Below the pieces are notes generated by a model. That model had not been told where the DNA came from. It worked only from the letters and a program-made list of their open reading frames with translations, and ran no database searches. A stretch of 64,000 nucleotides of DNA from Diplodia intermedia (lineage: Eukaryota; Ascomycota; Dothideomycetes; Botryosphaeriales; Botryosphaeriaceae). The position numbers and the translations under genes were made by a program. Position 1 is the first letter of the stretch, and each line of letters opens with the position of its first letter. Location: assembly GCA_021495925.1 (NCBI GenBank), contig JAKEKT010000018.1, positions 1 through 64,000 on the forward strand, read 5' to 3'. Positions 44,852 through 55,453 of this stretch are shown one piece after another.

Positions 44852-46504
44852 TGTCTTAAGCGCCGCTGCCGCTGCAAATCGGCCGGTCGGTGAATTGGCC
44901 GTACGCCAGTATCATCAGCCGCCCAGACGGTGGCCCCCGAGGGCGTCTTTGCGTACAATACATCTCTTCCCTGTACCGTTCAAGGGCGTTCTAATCAATC
45001 CATCACTCGAGGTCATCCTAGTCATCGATTCTAACTCCAGCTTCAATACAAGCTGCGAGAAAGTGCCCCCACGGCCGTTATCGGCATGCCGACTTAGGAC
45101 CGACGTCCCATGTCTCGCGTACAACACACTCCGAAACCGCTGTAGCGCTCGGTCGCTTTCTTTCGGCATGATTCTGACATTTTTACGGCCCGAGAAGCCA
45201 GGGGATCCGCCCGGCGTCTGTCGACCGTCCATAGATCCCCCGGACAACCGGAAGATGTGGGACCACCAACCTCGACGTGGCTGATGGTATCGAGCTGTGC
45301 TGTTCGTAACGCAGAGGCTTGACTTGATGGCGGTGAGTATCCAAGGAGATAAAGGTACGTGGGGTTAGCATACGTGTGGAATCAATCTGTGGGACCACTG
45401 ATGATATCCAGGGATCAAAGACTTGGAAAGCAACATTTTTCACAACACTGCAGAACTTTCCCATGCTCAGGCAGTACATCAAGTATTTACACAACCGCCT
45501 CCAGACCAAGTATGCTCCAAGATCGCCATCCCCGTTCGGAAAATCCCGCGTATTGATCGTCAACCCCACATCCAGCCCATCCCACCTACTTAGGCGCGTG
45601 CGGGGCGCTCCGGCTCGCTCCAAGTATACGCTCTGTTTAAGAGGGTGCTGCCATTGCGGTCGATGGCGAGCTGAACTTGACGGACGTGGGCGTTTTGTAT
45701 GAAGTCTTAGATTAGGCTCTCGGCTTTGGCTTCGATCGCCGTATTGTTGGCGAAGCCGGTCATGGAGGCGCCGGTGACACGCCATATGCGTTTGGAGCGG
45801 ATGTCATGCGTTGCGAAAACGGCGGCATATCTTGCTTCGCTGGAACCGCCGCCGGTGAGGTGTACGGGATACTTGCCAGAAGCTTTTTGCTGTTCGATCT
45901 CGCCATCGAGATCGGAGGGCGTCAGATTGTACTAGTAAGATGTCCATCCATCACGACTGTTGCACTCTGAGGGTGGGTAAGACGGTCAGCAGGAAATAAA
46001 GGAGGGCGACATCGGGGTGATATTTCTGGCACCAATCTGCGTTGTATGCGGTAATGGGGAATCGAGACGAATGTATACTTACTAATGATGAGTGCTTCTC
46101 CAGATCATTTTCCGTGGAATCCGGGTGATTGAAAATCAATATCTTGACTTCTGGTCTCTGTTTGCTGCCCAGCGTCACCGCTGGCAACCCCAGCCGTTAA
46201 CAGCACGGCCACAAACGCACACAGCAGGCCATAAAAACGTCAGTCCATAAGGTCAAAAAAAAAAAACCCCCCTACCGATCCTACTCCCAACTGACACCCA
46301 GCTTCCTTTCAGCAAAGGGACAAGAAGATATCATCGATGTTTGACAAGGCCGCAGCCAAGCCGATAGCCAGTCCTTCAGCAACGCCCACTTCGACCGCAG
46401 ACCCCTGGTACGGTTTTCTTCTGGGTATCACAACAACTTTTGGAGTATTCATCACCTGCTGACTCTTGGCGGTTCTTTTGAATTGCTGCGAGTATTTTGT
46501 CAAG
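44852..46504. other. Gap around the pseudogene
   Basis: Apart from the beta-lactamase-type remnant, nothing recognisable is seen. A 13-A run followed by C6 occurs at about 46257-46275, ahead of the promoter of the next gene. Confidence 0.45.
45370..45960 (-). pseudogene. Broken beta-lactamase-family / polyglycine-hydrolase-like gene
   Basis: Reading the minus strand from about 45935, one frame gives LTPSDLDGEIEQQKASGKYP, ARYAAVFATHD, RIWRVTGASMTGF, DFIQNAHVRQVQLAIDRNG and LLNRAYTWSEP in family order. This matches fungal secreted serine beta-lactamase-like proteins with an N-terminal repeat domain, the group that includes polyglycine hydrolases. A TAA interrupts the frame at 45707-45709, before DFIQN. 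A second stop follows soon after TWSEP, and the region that should carry the catalytic Ser-x-x-Lys is missing. A later stretch (FDPWISSVVPQIDS) may be the remaining downstream part. The gene is not functional. Confidence 0.65.
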
Positions 46505-48751
46505 ATGGTCCAACAGTCTCGCAACCCAGCCGGCAGAGGTCCCGATGGTGACGATGGGGATGGTGGGACTTCCCAGTTCAGACAATCCTCGCGCTCGTCC
46601 ATCTCGCCGACCATTCCCCACCCCATGGCGAACGCGAAGGAAGAGAGTAAGCGCCCATCAGAGGACAATAATGAGGGAAGAGCCGATGCGTGGATGGCCA
46701 GGACCGCGGACGAGCGCCGGGAGATGGATTTACGTATCAGAATGCTTGAGCAAAAAATCGAAGTGCTCTACCACGCCGTCAACAAAGTCCAGGACGATCA
46801 TGCCGAGCTTTCTTCAATTGTCACGGACGTGGCGCGCGAGATCATGTCCGAGGCCGCAACAACGAGAGATTCTGACACCGAATCAAGCTCCCTTTACTTT
46901 AGCTCCGAATCAGACATGGAGGACATCGATAAGGAGCCAGGCGTCCGTCCCAGCCACTGTGGCAATCATCCGGCATTCAATGATAACATCCGCCCGACCT
47001 CCAATTTTTCGCGCCTACATAGGGTTTCCACCCCTGAGACCATCAGCAAATTTCCAGGCACAACAGAATCCATGACGAGAGAGGCTCCAGCGGGGCAACC
47101 TGATGGGTTTCTCACCCCGAACTCACCTTACCATCTAGGAAGACCTGCAACACCGCCGCTCATCCCGCCCAGGTCTGGAAAGCGATCCAACCCGCCGATA
47201 TCCGCACATCTGTGTTCGGGGGCTTCAAGACAGCATGAGAGGTCGCCGCATCATGAACTGACATCCGAAACTAGAAGACCACGTCCCTTACCCATATTGC
47301 CAATCCCTTACATCCCGCCGCCGCGTCCTCCGCCACATGGCTCGCTGCCAGTAGGTCTAAACCTAGAGTGCTCTCAGCCAGTCACCGCGTGCGCATACTT
47401 CGCGTCACCAAACGAGATGCCTTCCTTTCCGCAGCCGGAGTACGTGGGAAGCCAGCACGAAGGGCGTCCTCGGACCGTCAACTCGTACAGCGGCAGATAC
47501 CCCCTGGATAGCAACGACATGCCTTTGAGGCACCGGACACAACCCTCTGGACAGGCCAGCAGTGCCAAGGACGAGCCTTCCAGCGAGTCCACCGCACATA
47601 TGGACCCGTACTTCGGAGACGGAGAGCGAGGCTTGCACGAGCCCCATTATATTGGATCCGGTGGATTTGGAACTCGCGATGAAGTGCTGGATGCCATGCG
47701 CTGGGATTACAAGCCGGGTCATGGCTGGATTGGAAGTCATCCATTCGCGTCAGATTCAAGGCCAATCGCGGCTGAGGATAGTGCATGGATCAAGCAAAAA
47801 CGCGCTGCGACGAACGGACGGAATAGTCCAGTTGAAGACGACTTTTCGAGCACCGTCAGTGAAGGGAGTACTGCGAGCGACACCGACGAAGGGTCGAGCG
47901 ACAGCGAGGAGACAATCCAGCGGGGACGCCCTCATCAGGTAGCTGAACCAGAGCCGGACGACAGCGCGGCGCGGACGCGGACGGTCCTTCGCCAGGCGCT
48001 TCGGCTTGCCAAACTTGACGCACTTGAGTTCTTCATGCCTTCTACTCCTTCAGCCTCGCAACATCCCAGTCAGCACCGTGGCCACCGAGACAATACACGG
48101 CCGCAGCCCGAGCCAGCCCGACATCATGAGTCCCATCCTCAGCAGCCTTGTTCATTCTTGAGCTCTCATGATGTACTCGGGCTTGCTGCAATCGTTCTGC
48201 TGAGTCCTGAATACCAAGAGGGATTCCCTCACGATTTTGATCCCTTTGTCCGCTACATGCAGGGCGCCGTAATGTGGGTGCTATTCCTACAACAGCCCGC
48301 CCCCAACTCACAGACCTTGGTATGGATGACCAGACGACAGCTCGAAATCCATATCGTGCGCTTTCTCCGAAGCCATTGTAGCGCCTGTGGCGGCACCCTG
48401 CTCGACGTTGACGTTCCCACCTGCCAACAGCAGGCTCGCGCGATCGTGTCTACGCTTCTCAAGAAAGCTGAGCAATCGCAAAGTGGTCAGGTGAGGTTGC
48501 TGGAGCTGTGGCGGTCGCGACAGCCTCGTTTGAGAGTTCGACAGCGGCAGGCGCGTGATCCGAAGGGCTTCAGGAGAGAGCTTGACCGCGTGAGGATAAA
48601 TGCGCCATCGCTCGGAAACATGGCTGAAGGAGAGCAGCCATACAGCCCAGCGTCAAGGCTTGCGAGAAGGTCCCTTGATCGCGTCGTTCGTCGACATACC
48701 GGTACAATGCTGACTTCCCCCGAGCCCGACCATGCTGACCGCCAGCAATAA
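46505..48751 (+). CDS. Hypothetical protein, largely disordered (748 aa)
   Basis: I do not recognise this protein. It is a single exon. Residues 60-125 include a coiled-coil-like helix (RREMDLRIRMLEQKIEVLYH). Residues 125-520 are disordered, rich in Ser, Pro and acidic residues, with a Pro-rich run (PIPYIPPPRPPPHGS). A folded region at about 500-690 holds a hydrophobic helix (HDVLGLAAIVLLSPEYQ), an aromatic block (FVRYMQGAVMWVLFLQQ) and a possible Cys pair (HCSACGG). The tail is basic. Nothing suggests secretion. The ORF extends 13 codons upstream with a TTG, so the first ATG (context CAAGATGGT) was chosen. It might be a signalling or cytoskeleton-linked scaffold, but no evidence fixes this. 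Confidence 0.78.
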   Translation: MVQQSRNPAGRGPDGDDGDGGTSQFRQSSRSSISPTIPHPMANAKEESKRPSEDNNEGRADAWMARTADERREMDLRIRMLEQKIEVLYHAVNKVQDDHAELSSIVTDVAREIMSEAATTRDSDTESSSLYFSSESDMEDIDKEPGVRPSHCGNHPAFNDNIRPTSNFSRLHRVSTPETISKFPGTTESMTREAPAGQPDGFLTPNSPYHLGRPATPPLIPPRSGKRSNPPISAHLCSGASRQHERSPHHELTSETRRPRPLPILPIPYIPPPRPPPHGSLPVGLNLECSQPVTACAYFASPNEMPSFPQPEYVGSQHEGRPRTVNSYSGRYPLDSNDMPLRHRTQPSGQASSAKDEPSSESTAHMDPYFGDGERGLHEPHYIGSGGFGTRDEVLDAMRWDYKPGHGWIGSHPFASDSRPIAAEDSAWIKQKRAATNGRNSPVEDDFSSTVSEGSTASDTDEGSSDSEETIQRGRPHQVAEPEPDDSAARTRTVLRQALRLAKLDALEFFMPSTPSASQHPSQHRGHRDNTRPQPEPARHHESHPQQPCSFLSSHDVLGLAAIVLLSPEYQEGFPHDFDPFVRYMQGAVMWVLFLQQPAPNSQTLVWMTRRQLEIHIVRFLRSHCSACGGTLLDVDVPTCQQQARAIVSTLLKKAEQSQSGQVRLLELWRSRQPRLRVRQRQARDPKGFRRELDRVRINAPSLGNMAEGEQPYSPASRLARRSLDRVVRRHTGTMLTSPEPDHADRQQ

Positions 48752-49687
48752 CCCTAAGCCTTCAGCACGCACGGCAGACGATTAAAAAAACGGGCCGGGC
48801 CGGAAATTGCAAAGAACGGAAACAAAAAGAACCTATAGCGACGTAGTCAGACAATAAGGTCGTGAACATATGCAGATGCCATCGATCTGCAGCGGGGATG
48901 AGGAATGGGACAACCTGACGTTTCTGATGAACTGGAGGAGAGATGGACACGGAACGCTCCAAGTCTGGACTGTCAGGGCCCTGGTTTCAACCCATCGGCA
49001 TTGAGTTGCAAAGTTACGTAGATCACCTTGAACTCTTTACTAGTCACCTCCCGGTTGACCATTCCGACATTACATCTTGTCAGTTGCTGCAATTTGAATC
49101 AATAGTATCTATTCAGTGAGCATGATTCGCTGCACCCGCTAACCATGCGGGCCGCAGCTGAGCGCACATTCTTAGGTAGCGAGAGTCAACACCCTTCTTC
49201 CCTGTTTTGAGACAAATGAACACAAATCCCGCAAAGGTGGTCTGACAAATCACTACGGATCTGAAATGCTGAGATACTAAATGGTCGATACATCCGTAAA
49301 CCACTGGCTCGTCTCGTGGACAAGTGCGGGAGGTCAGCAGGTCGTGAAATGGTCGGGAAGAGAGGTGAGGTGGGGCGAGTAAGCGGCAGGAAAATGCGCA
49401 AGAGCGCCAATGGCTTGAATGGGCAGAGCAGTCGTGCGATGATGGAAGCAAACAATATGTGGCAATACGGTGACACAGACGAGCATGTGTCGAGCAGTCG
49501 TAGGCTGCCTCCCGCCGCTGACGCCCGGTCAGGCAGGCGCAGCCCTCGGTGCTTCCGAGGAGGACGGTAGGCGCCATTCTTGCGGTGGCGACGAGACGAG
49601 GAAGGTGCTCTGTCCCACTTGCCGTCCCGTTTAACAGCTCCTCTTCCTCCCTCGCCCCTCCGCTCTCTTCTACCAAGCTCGTCTACC
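48752..49687. other. Intergenic region
   Basis: No gene, repeat or RNA is seen. The last 200 bp are pyrimidine-rich on the plus strand, as expected upstream of a transcription start. Confidence 0.5.
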
Positions 49688-49801
49688 ATGTGCGGCTGCT
49701 GGCCCTTTACCGAGTACATCATCGAAGACCCGCCCAAGCCGAAGTCCAGGAGAAAGAAGCACCGAAGCATGGCTTTCTGGAATCATTGGTGGGACTGGTC
49801 G
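49688..49801 (+). other. Possible upstream coding exon or uORF
   Basis: An ATG in good context (TACCATGTG) opens 38 codons, including MCGCWPFTEYIIEDPPKPKS and a basic stretch, and ends at a strong donor, TCG/GTGAGT. With an acceptor at 49945 the leader would splice out 144 nt, but the frame would then miss the downstream protein. A weaker donor 4 nt earlier (GTCGGT) would join it in frame. It is either a uORF or an alternative N-terminus of the next gene. Confidence 0.4.
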
Positions 49802-49970
49802 GTGAGTCACGACACTTCCTCTGGCGCTCTGCTCGCCGCTTCTCCATTCGGACGCTGCCGCCCCGACGCACCTGATCTGCTTTCTCCAACCACTCTTGAG
49901 CCCTTGCCTCGCCCTCTCCTCTTCCTACCAACTTCAACTCCGCAGCACTGCCCGACTCCACATTGCAACC

Positions 49971-50664
49971 ATGAACCCCGTCGCCCAATTCAGCGACTAC
50001 GAGCAGTGGGCGGCCCAGAGCGCCAACCGCGGCCAGACGATCCATCTGGCTGCGGCTGCTGTCACTACCGCTCCGTCCCAAGCTGCACCCAAGGCTTCAC
50101 CTTACGCACCTCATGCTGTTCACGCTGCCCATGCCGCCCAGGCTGCCCAGGCTGCCCAAGCTCAGCAACTGAGTGGCGCACAGGTTGACGAAAACCGCCA
50201 CCACACCTACTACTACCGCCCCCGCTCCGACTCCGTCACCAGTAGCTACTACTACGCGGTACTTCCTCGCTCTTCCTCGCGTTGTTTGGCCATCCTGTGT
50301 GCACGTCGCTAACAGTATCTTACAGTGGCCTCGCGGCGCCGGCCAGTACGCCGGCCAGTACTACGGTCCGGGCTACGGTCAGGGCCACAACAACCCCTAC
50401 GGCTATCATCACAACTGGTTCGGCCGTACTGCGAGCGAGGTCTACCAGGACAACATTGCGTACGCCATGCGCCCCCATGGATCGGGCTCCCACCGTGATC
50501 AGGAGATGGTTCCGCGTGATCCGGACGACGACCAGATGTTCTACGTGAAGGAGCTTGATGGAGCCTGGACCCAGCGCTCCTACAACACCATTGAGAACGA
50601 CCTTCGCCCGGGCTACTGGACCAAGTACTATGGCAGGTGCCACTTCATTCGCACCCGCGACTAG
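49971..50664 (+). CDS. Tyr/Gly/His-rich hypothetical protein (208 aa)
   Basis: I do not recognise this protein. Exons are 49971-50258 and 50326-50664; the intron is 67 nt and the frame runs from SSYYYA to WPRGAG. Residues 33-70 form an Ala/Gln/His repeat (HAAHAAQAAQAAQAQQ). The centre is Tyr/Gly-rich (GQYAGQYYGPGYGQGHNN). The C-terminal third looks folded and conserved (EMVPRDPDDDQMFYVKELDG, RPGYWTKYYGRCHFIRTRD). There is no signal peptide. The start used is the first ATG in the frame after the probable leader acceptor at 49945; a longer N-terminus from the exon at 49688 is possible. Function unknown. Confidence 0.7.
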
Positions 50665-51701
50665 ACCTGCACCAATTGGTAAGCTCACTCTTGCCCGTAC
50701 TTGGACTGTCGCATCTGTACTTATCTTTGATGTTCTGACGGTATTGCAAGGTACCCATACCCAAGTCAAGTCCGGCTTGGAGCCATCCTGAGGTTTTACA
50801 CAACGGTGTGTCCTCGGGTTCAACTTCTCGGAGACCGTACAATGCCTCCTGTACACATTGGACGCTAGCGATGCCGCGCAATACCCCCGGGCTTTGTTGC
50901 GACGTCTTCTTTCAGCGCTGGATTCCAACAACACTGCGATTTCTACAATTCACTCCAGATTGAACAAAATTCAACAGATCGATCTTTGGTCAAGTTCCTG
51001 GGTCTCCTTTCTCGGCCTTCTGCTTCTCGCGGGTCTGCTGTTATTGGTCAAGGGCTTTCGCCGCGCAGCAGTCTCTGGAAGCTTTAGGGCCGAGTACATA
51101 CTTGAGTCCTTGCGATGATTGCTTTCAATGCTGCTCCTGGGTTTCTCCCGACGAGTCTACGGACAAGTTGCAGTCTGCTTTATGCCCCACGACCTGTCTT
51201 GTTCCCGCGGTCCAATAGGTTCGGAGAGCAGGATTTGGTAGTGAGATGGAGCTCAAATCAACATTTCAATTCCACAACGTGTCCTCATGGCCTGTGCAAG
51301 TGCCAAACAATATGTCGTTGCCTGGCGGTGACGAGGTGCATATAAGGTGCGCCAGTGCGGGCGCACGCCGCCGTTTCTTAGGCACGCCGCGCTGCATCAT
51401 CCAAGTCGACCCCACCACCAATGACGTCGCCCGCAAAAAGATGCCGCTCCCCACCGCCAACCCGCTGAATACCTTCGGCTTCGTGCTTGTCCTTGTTATC
51501 GCCTTCTTCCCCAATCTCTTCATCTACCTCCTCAAGCTACCACTCGCACCTTTCCAACCCTCTATCCCATCAATCCCTTCGCTGCCGCAGTGCGACTGCT
51601 GCCCGCCCGCGCACTGTTTCCCGACGGCTACTGCCGAACCAGCCCTCGCGCACCCCACCTCCACACCACCACAACTACAACCGCCGTTGGTTGCCAACAC
51701 C
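50665..51701. other. Intergenic or leader region
   Basis: No separate gene is supported. From 51246 an ATG-initiated frame runs without a stop into the YjbQ-family gene and includes a hydrophobic segment at about 51480-51545. It may be a 5' extension of that gene or chance. Confidence 0.45.
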
Positions 51702-52220
51702 ATGTCGTGGACGCAGAAGACGATCCACCTACCGCCCAAGTCCAAGGGCTCGTACCTCGTGACGGACCACATCGAGCGGGAGCTGCCGGAGCTGCGCGAC
51801 TACAAGGTGGGCCTGCTCAACCTGTTCGTGCAGCACACGTCGTGCGCGCTCAGCCTGAACGAGAACTGGGACGAGGACGTGCGCGAGGACATGACGGACG
51901 CGCTGGACCGCATCGCGCCCGAGGACCGCAAGGGCAACCTCTACAGGCACAGCGCCGAGGGATTGGACGACATGCCGGTGAGTAGCGTGGCGCGCTTTCT
52001 TTTCTCCCACCACGCCGTTTCTGCATGGCATTGGAGCTGACCAGGTGTTTGTTCGTCGCAGGCGCACATCAAGTCGGCGCTCGTGGGCGCGAGCGTGACG
52101 ATTCCCATCTCGAATGGCAAGCTGAACACCGGAACGTGGCAGGGCGTTTGGTACCTGGAGTTCAGAGCCAGCAAGCACGCGAGGAAGGTCGTTGCCACGA
52201 TCCAAGGAGAGAAGCAATAA
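51702..52220 (+). CDS. YjbQ/UPF0047 family protein
   Basis: Small conserved protein of the YjbQ (UPF0047) family; bacterial members have weak thiamin-phosphate synthase activity, and the eukaryotic role is unsettled. Exons are 51702-51977 and 52062-52220 (144 residues, the usual length). The family blocks are clear: GLLNLFVQHTSCALSLNEN, RHSAEGLDDMPAHIKSAL with the conserved His residues, and NGKLNTGTWQGVWYLEFR near the C-terminus. The start at MSWTQKTI matches the family. The same frame is open for 152 codons upstream and has ATGs at 51246 and 51441, the latter followed by a membrane-helix-like segment, so a longer anchored form cannot be excluded. Confidence 0.9.
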
Positions 52221-52863
52221 GCGGGTACATATTGGTGAACAATTGGGGAGGCAAACATGCATAGTTGGCGATGAACGGGGAGCAAGGTGTGTGGGGTGAT
52301 TGCATTCAGTATGCATAGGAGTGGATGTGGTTTCAAGTGCATGAATAGATTCCCTTCTGTCTATGACACGTTTTCCCTGGCGCTACTCGTGGGTAATTCA
52401 AAGCATGTTCTCAAGCCGTCGTGTCAGTAGGCTATCCGCTTTCTTCCGAAGGTTGCTACTGACTATCGCATGTTTTCTGTTTGCTACCTTTTACTACCAG
52501 AACCATGCCAGCATTATCACCATTAGATGGACCTTCTCACCAGACTTTTCAAGTGCTACATTGGTTAAGGAAAGAACCGCTTATTCCCTGATGTTACCCA
52601 AAAAGCACGCCTGTTGCGCTGAGTAGAAAAGTAAAGAATGACCAGGTCACTGTGCTCCACAAGTGAGAAGCTATCCAGCATCTCCAGCAAAAGCGGTTCG
52701 AGTTCAGCTCGGAAAGGTCAAAGTTGGCCTCACAGTCGGGAAAGGTGCAGTGGTCGAAGGGCTCCAGATCCCTTTTGCGCCGGGCTACTTCTTCCTTCTC
52801 TTCGCCGAACAGCCGCCAGATTATCCAACCGCATCTTCAGTGACCGCACCGGTATTCAGGCCC
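52221..52863. other. Intergenic, convergent 3' flanks
   Basis: Two genes end into this gap. An ORF on the plus strand running into the F-box gene was considered and rejected. Nothing else is seen. Confidence 0.5.
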
Positions 52864-54916
52864 CTAATCGGAGACTTTGGACGCCTTCGTCATGTCCCGG
52901 AAGCTGCCACTGCTGATCTTCCTCTCTCCGTCATCCCCGCTCGGTCCCGCCGCAAAGTAACCGGTACGTCTCTTCCTATCCTCCTCCTCCAGCTCCTCCA
53001 GGTTGGGCCGCTCGATGTCTTTCAGCCACGTCCAGTCGATGTGGCCCCATAGCATGAAGTCCAAGAAGCAGCGATGCATGTTCAACTCGCGCCTGGCCGT
53101 CTCGCGGAGGACGAGCTGATCGGGGCGCAGGAGCAGCGCGCCGCCCTGCCTCCAGCCCTCGCGGCTCAGCATGCCGACCTGGTGCTCGGGCACGCCGAAA
53201 ACCGCGTTCGACGACGGGCCCGCGGCGCCGTTCTTCTCCTCCTTCTTCGACGCGTCGAGCCGGTCGAAGACGTCGGGCGAGATGGTGGTGTCCCAGCGGA
53301 CGACCAGGTGCAGCACCTCGGCGTGGGTGCGGGCGTTGAGGCCGCGCAGGGCCTCCCACAGGACGACGAGGCTGCGCTGGCCGAGGAAGAGGCGGCGCAG
53401 GACGCACTGGCCCGAGCCGAGCAGCGGGTCGGAGAAGCGCATGTCGAGCTTGACGAAGAACATGAGGGCGAGGAAGAGGTCGCGGTTGGCCCAGAGCGCC
53501 GTGTCGTGGATGACGGCGAGGCGCGTGCCGTTGAAGGGGTGGTCCAGCAGCGCCCACACCTTCAGGACCACGCCGAAGGTGGGCACCGGGAAACGGTGCC
53601 CCTCGAGCGCCATGCTGAGCAGGATGTCGTGCACGATGGCTTCGCGGTACGCGCACATCAGCACCCAGCGCAGCCCCGGCACCGTCCGGACGACCTCGGG
53701 CGCGGCGGGCGCGTTGGGGCCGGCCGGGATGGACCAGGTGGTCGCGGTGAGGGTCTGGGTGGCGCGGTTGAGGACCGGGTTGATGTAGGTGCTCGCGTGG
53801 TCGCCGCCGTGGGCGGGCCGGCTGCGGTACATTGGGTCGCGGATGCAGGCGCGCTTGTACAGCTGGTAGGGGAAGATGGTGCTGGCCAACGGCGCGAAGT
53901 TGCGAGCGAGCTGCTTCATGTACGTCGTGTAGTGCGAGTTCACGAGCATGTAAAAGCGCTTCGAGACGCAGTAGAAGTTGAAAAACTCCCGCAGGCCCAT
54001 GAAGTTGCACACGTTCAGCAGGATGTCATTCTGGCTCATGATGGCCTCGCCCATGCTGAAGACCATCCGCGGCTGCTTCTTCTTCCCCTCGAATGTGGGG
54101 AGCTCCCGCTGCACCGGCAGGACTGGGCTTGACGGTGGAGTGGGAGAGCCGATATCGAGGTCCTCGGGCGGCTCGTCTGGCTCAGCGGCTTCGAGGGAGG
54201 CCATGACCGCATCGTATGGATCTTCCTCCGTGCCACACGTCTTGTCGTCGCCCTCTTCATCGATCTCTTCCTTCCCCACAGCCCCCGTCGTATTGTCGTC
54301 AGAGGCTCTTCCATCATCTTTCTTTCCGCCATTCTCCGTGTCACCAAAGAGGTGACCGAAGGAAGATGCCAACGCGGTCAAAGGACCACGGTTCTTAGTT
54401 GGCGACGCGCGGCTCGTGGAGTCGGCAGCGGGCGACAGGATGGTGTCCGCCGCGTCATCAGAAAGGCCCCCTATGCCGAGCCCGAATGAGGTATTTTCTA
54501 AGACGGCGGCCACGTCGCTGGTCTCGAGCGGTTTGCCTTCTGTAGAAGTACTGGCCGGAGTAAACGGACTGTTAGCCTCGGCTGGGGAAATCTTCAGGTT
54601 CGGTTTGGTGCGCTTGCGACGGAGGCCAGGCGAGGACGAGTCTACGAGTGGAGAGTTGCTGGCCTGGCGCTTTCCCTTGCTCTTGGGTTGAGCGGGAAGT
54701 GAGGCGGTGGGAGATCCTATCGTTTGCGTAAGAGAGCTACCCGTAAGACTGGAACAGAAGTAACTACGTACCTTGCGGTTGATCGGTGGCCGAAGAACTT
54801 GACTGAGGTGCAGCGCCATTCTGGCTTTGGCTCTGAGCGTCGTCGTTGTCGTTCGCCTCGTCGCTGATGCTCGGGTTCAAAATTGACTGAATATCCATGC
54901 GCTTCGACGAAGACAT
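52864..54916 (-). CDS. F-box protein
   Basis: Predicted substrate adaptor of an SCF ubiquitin ligase. Exons are 54772-54916 and 52864-54716 (665 residues); the 55-nt intron joins TDQPQ to GSPTAS in frame. Residues 1-270 are disordered, Ser/Pro/acidic, with a basic patch (RRKRTKPN). The F-box-like motif is at about 275-315 (SQNDILLNVCNFMGLREFFN, then YCVSKRFYMLVN). The C-terminal 330 residues are helical and rich in Leu/Trp (RWVLMCAYREAIVHDILLSM, FLALMFFVKLDMRF, LDFMLWGHIDWTWLKDI), with no WD or leucine-rich repeats. The target is unknown. The start ATG is followed by MSSSKRMD; a second in-frame ATG is six codons further. Confidence 0.85.
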
Positions 54917-55453
54917 TTTGTTGGTTGAGTGTGGTGAGTCGGAGCAGTGGTGGAGACGAAGCCACTGCTTGCGGAGATATGAAGGTGGGAGGGCGGAGGG
55001 TGAAGGAGTTGTGAAGTCGAAGTGCGGCGGTGCGTAAGTAGAGCGCGACAACAACGGGCAGGTCAGGGTGAAAGTAAACAACGTAAACAAGAGGCGGGGC
55101 CAACGCCACTCACGCACCCAAACCCAGGTTCCTCACTTTCACCACAAATTCAGTATCTCACATTTGGGATGCTATATGTTACTCGACACGGCCCCGCTCA
55201 CAAAGCCGAGTCTCAGAAGTCTCCTTGAGTGAATGAATGCCTGTTGAGAGGCGCTGCCAGGATGAGCTGACACTGTCGCCGCCAAATCTTACAGTAGAAG
55301 AAAAGTTTTCACATGTACGGTATCTTTGTTTTTTCGCCGCCTTTGCCCTTGGTGGATGAGCACCGCAAGAACGCCTGAACCTACCCAATGTTGAACGCCA
55401 AATCCGGAAAGAAGCAAGTTGTATGCCGCCCAAGATGCAACTGGACACAACGT
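54917..55453. other. Intergenic region
   Basis: Promoter of the F-box gene and 3' flank of the GTP cyclohydrolase gene, both on the minus strand. Nothing else is seen. Confidence 0.5.

Noticed and set aside
52663..53052. 129-codon ORF on the plus strand overlapping the F-box gene
   Set aside because: It overlaps the conserved 3' end of the F-box coding region antisense, and its own translation matches nothing.
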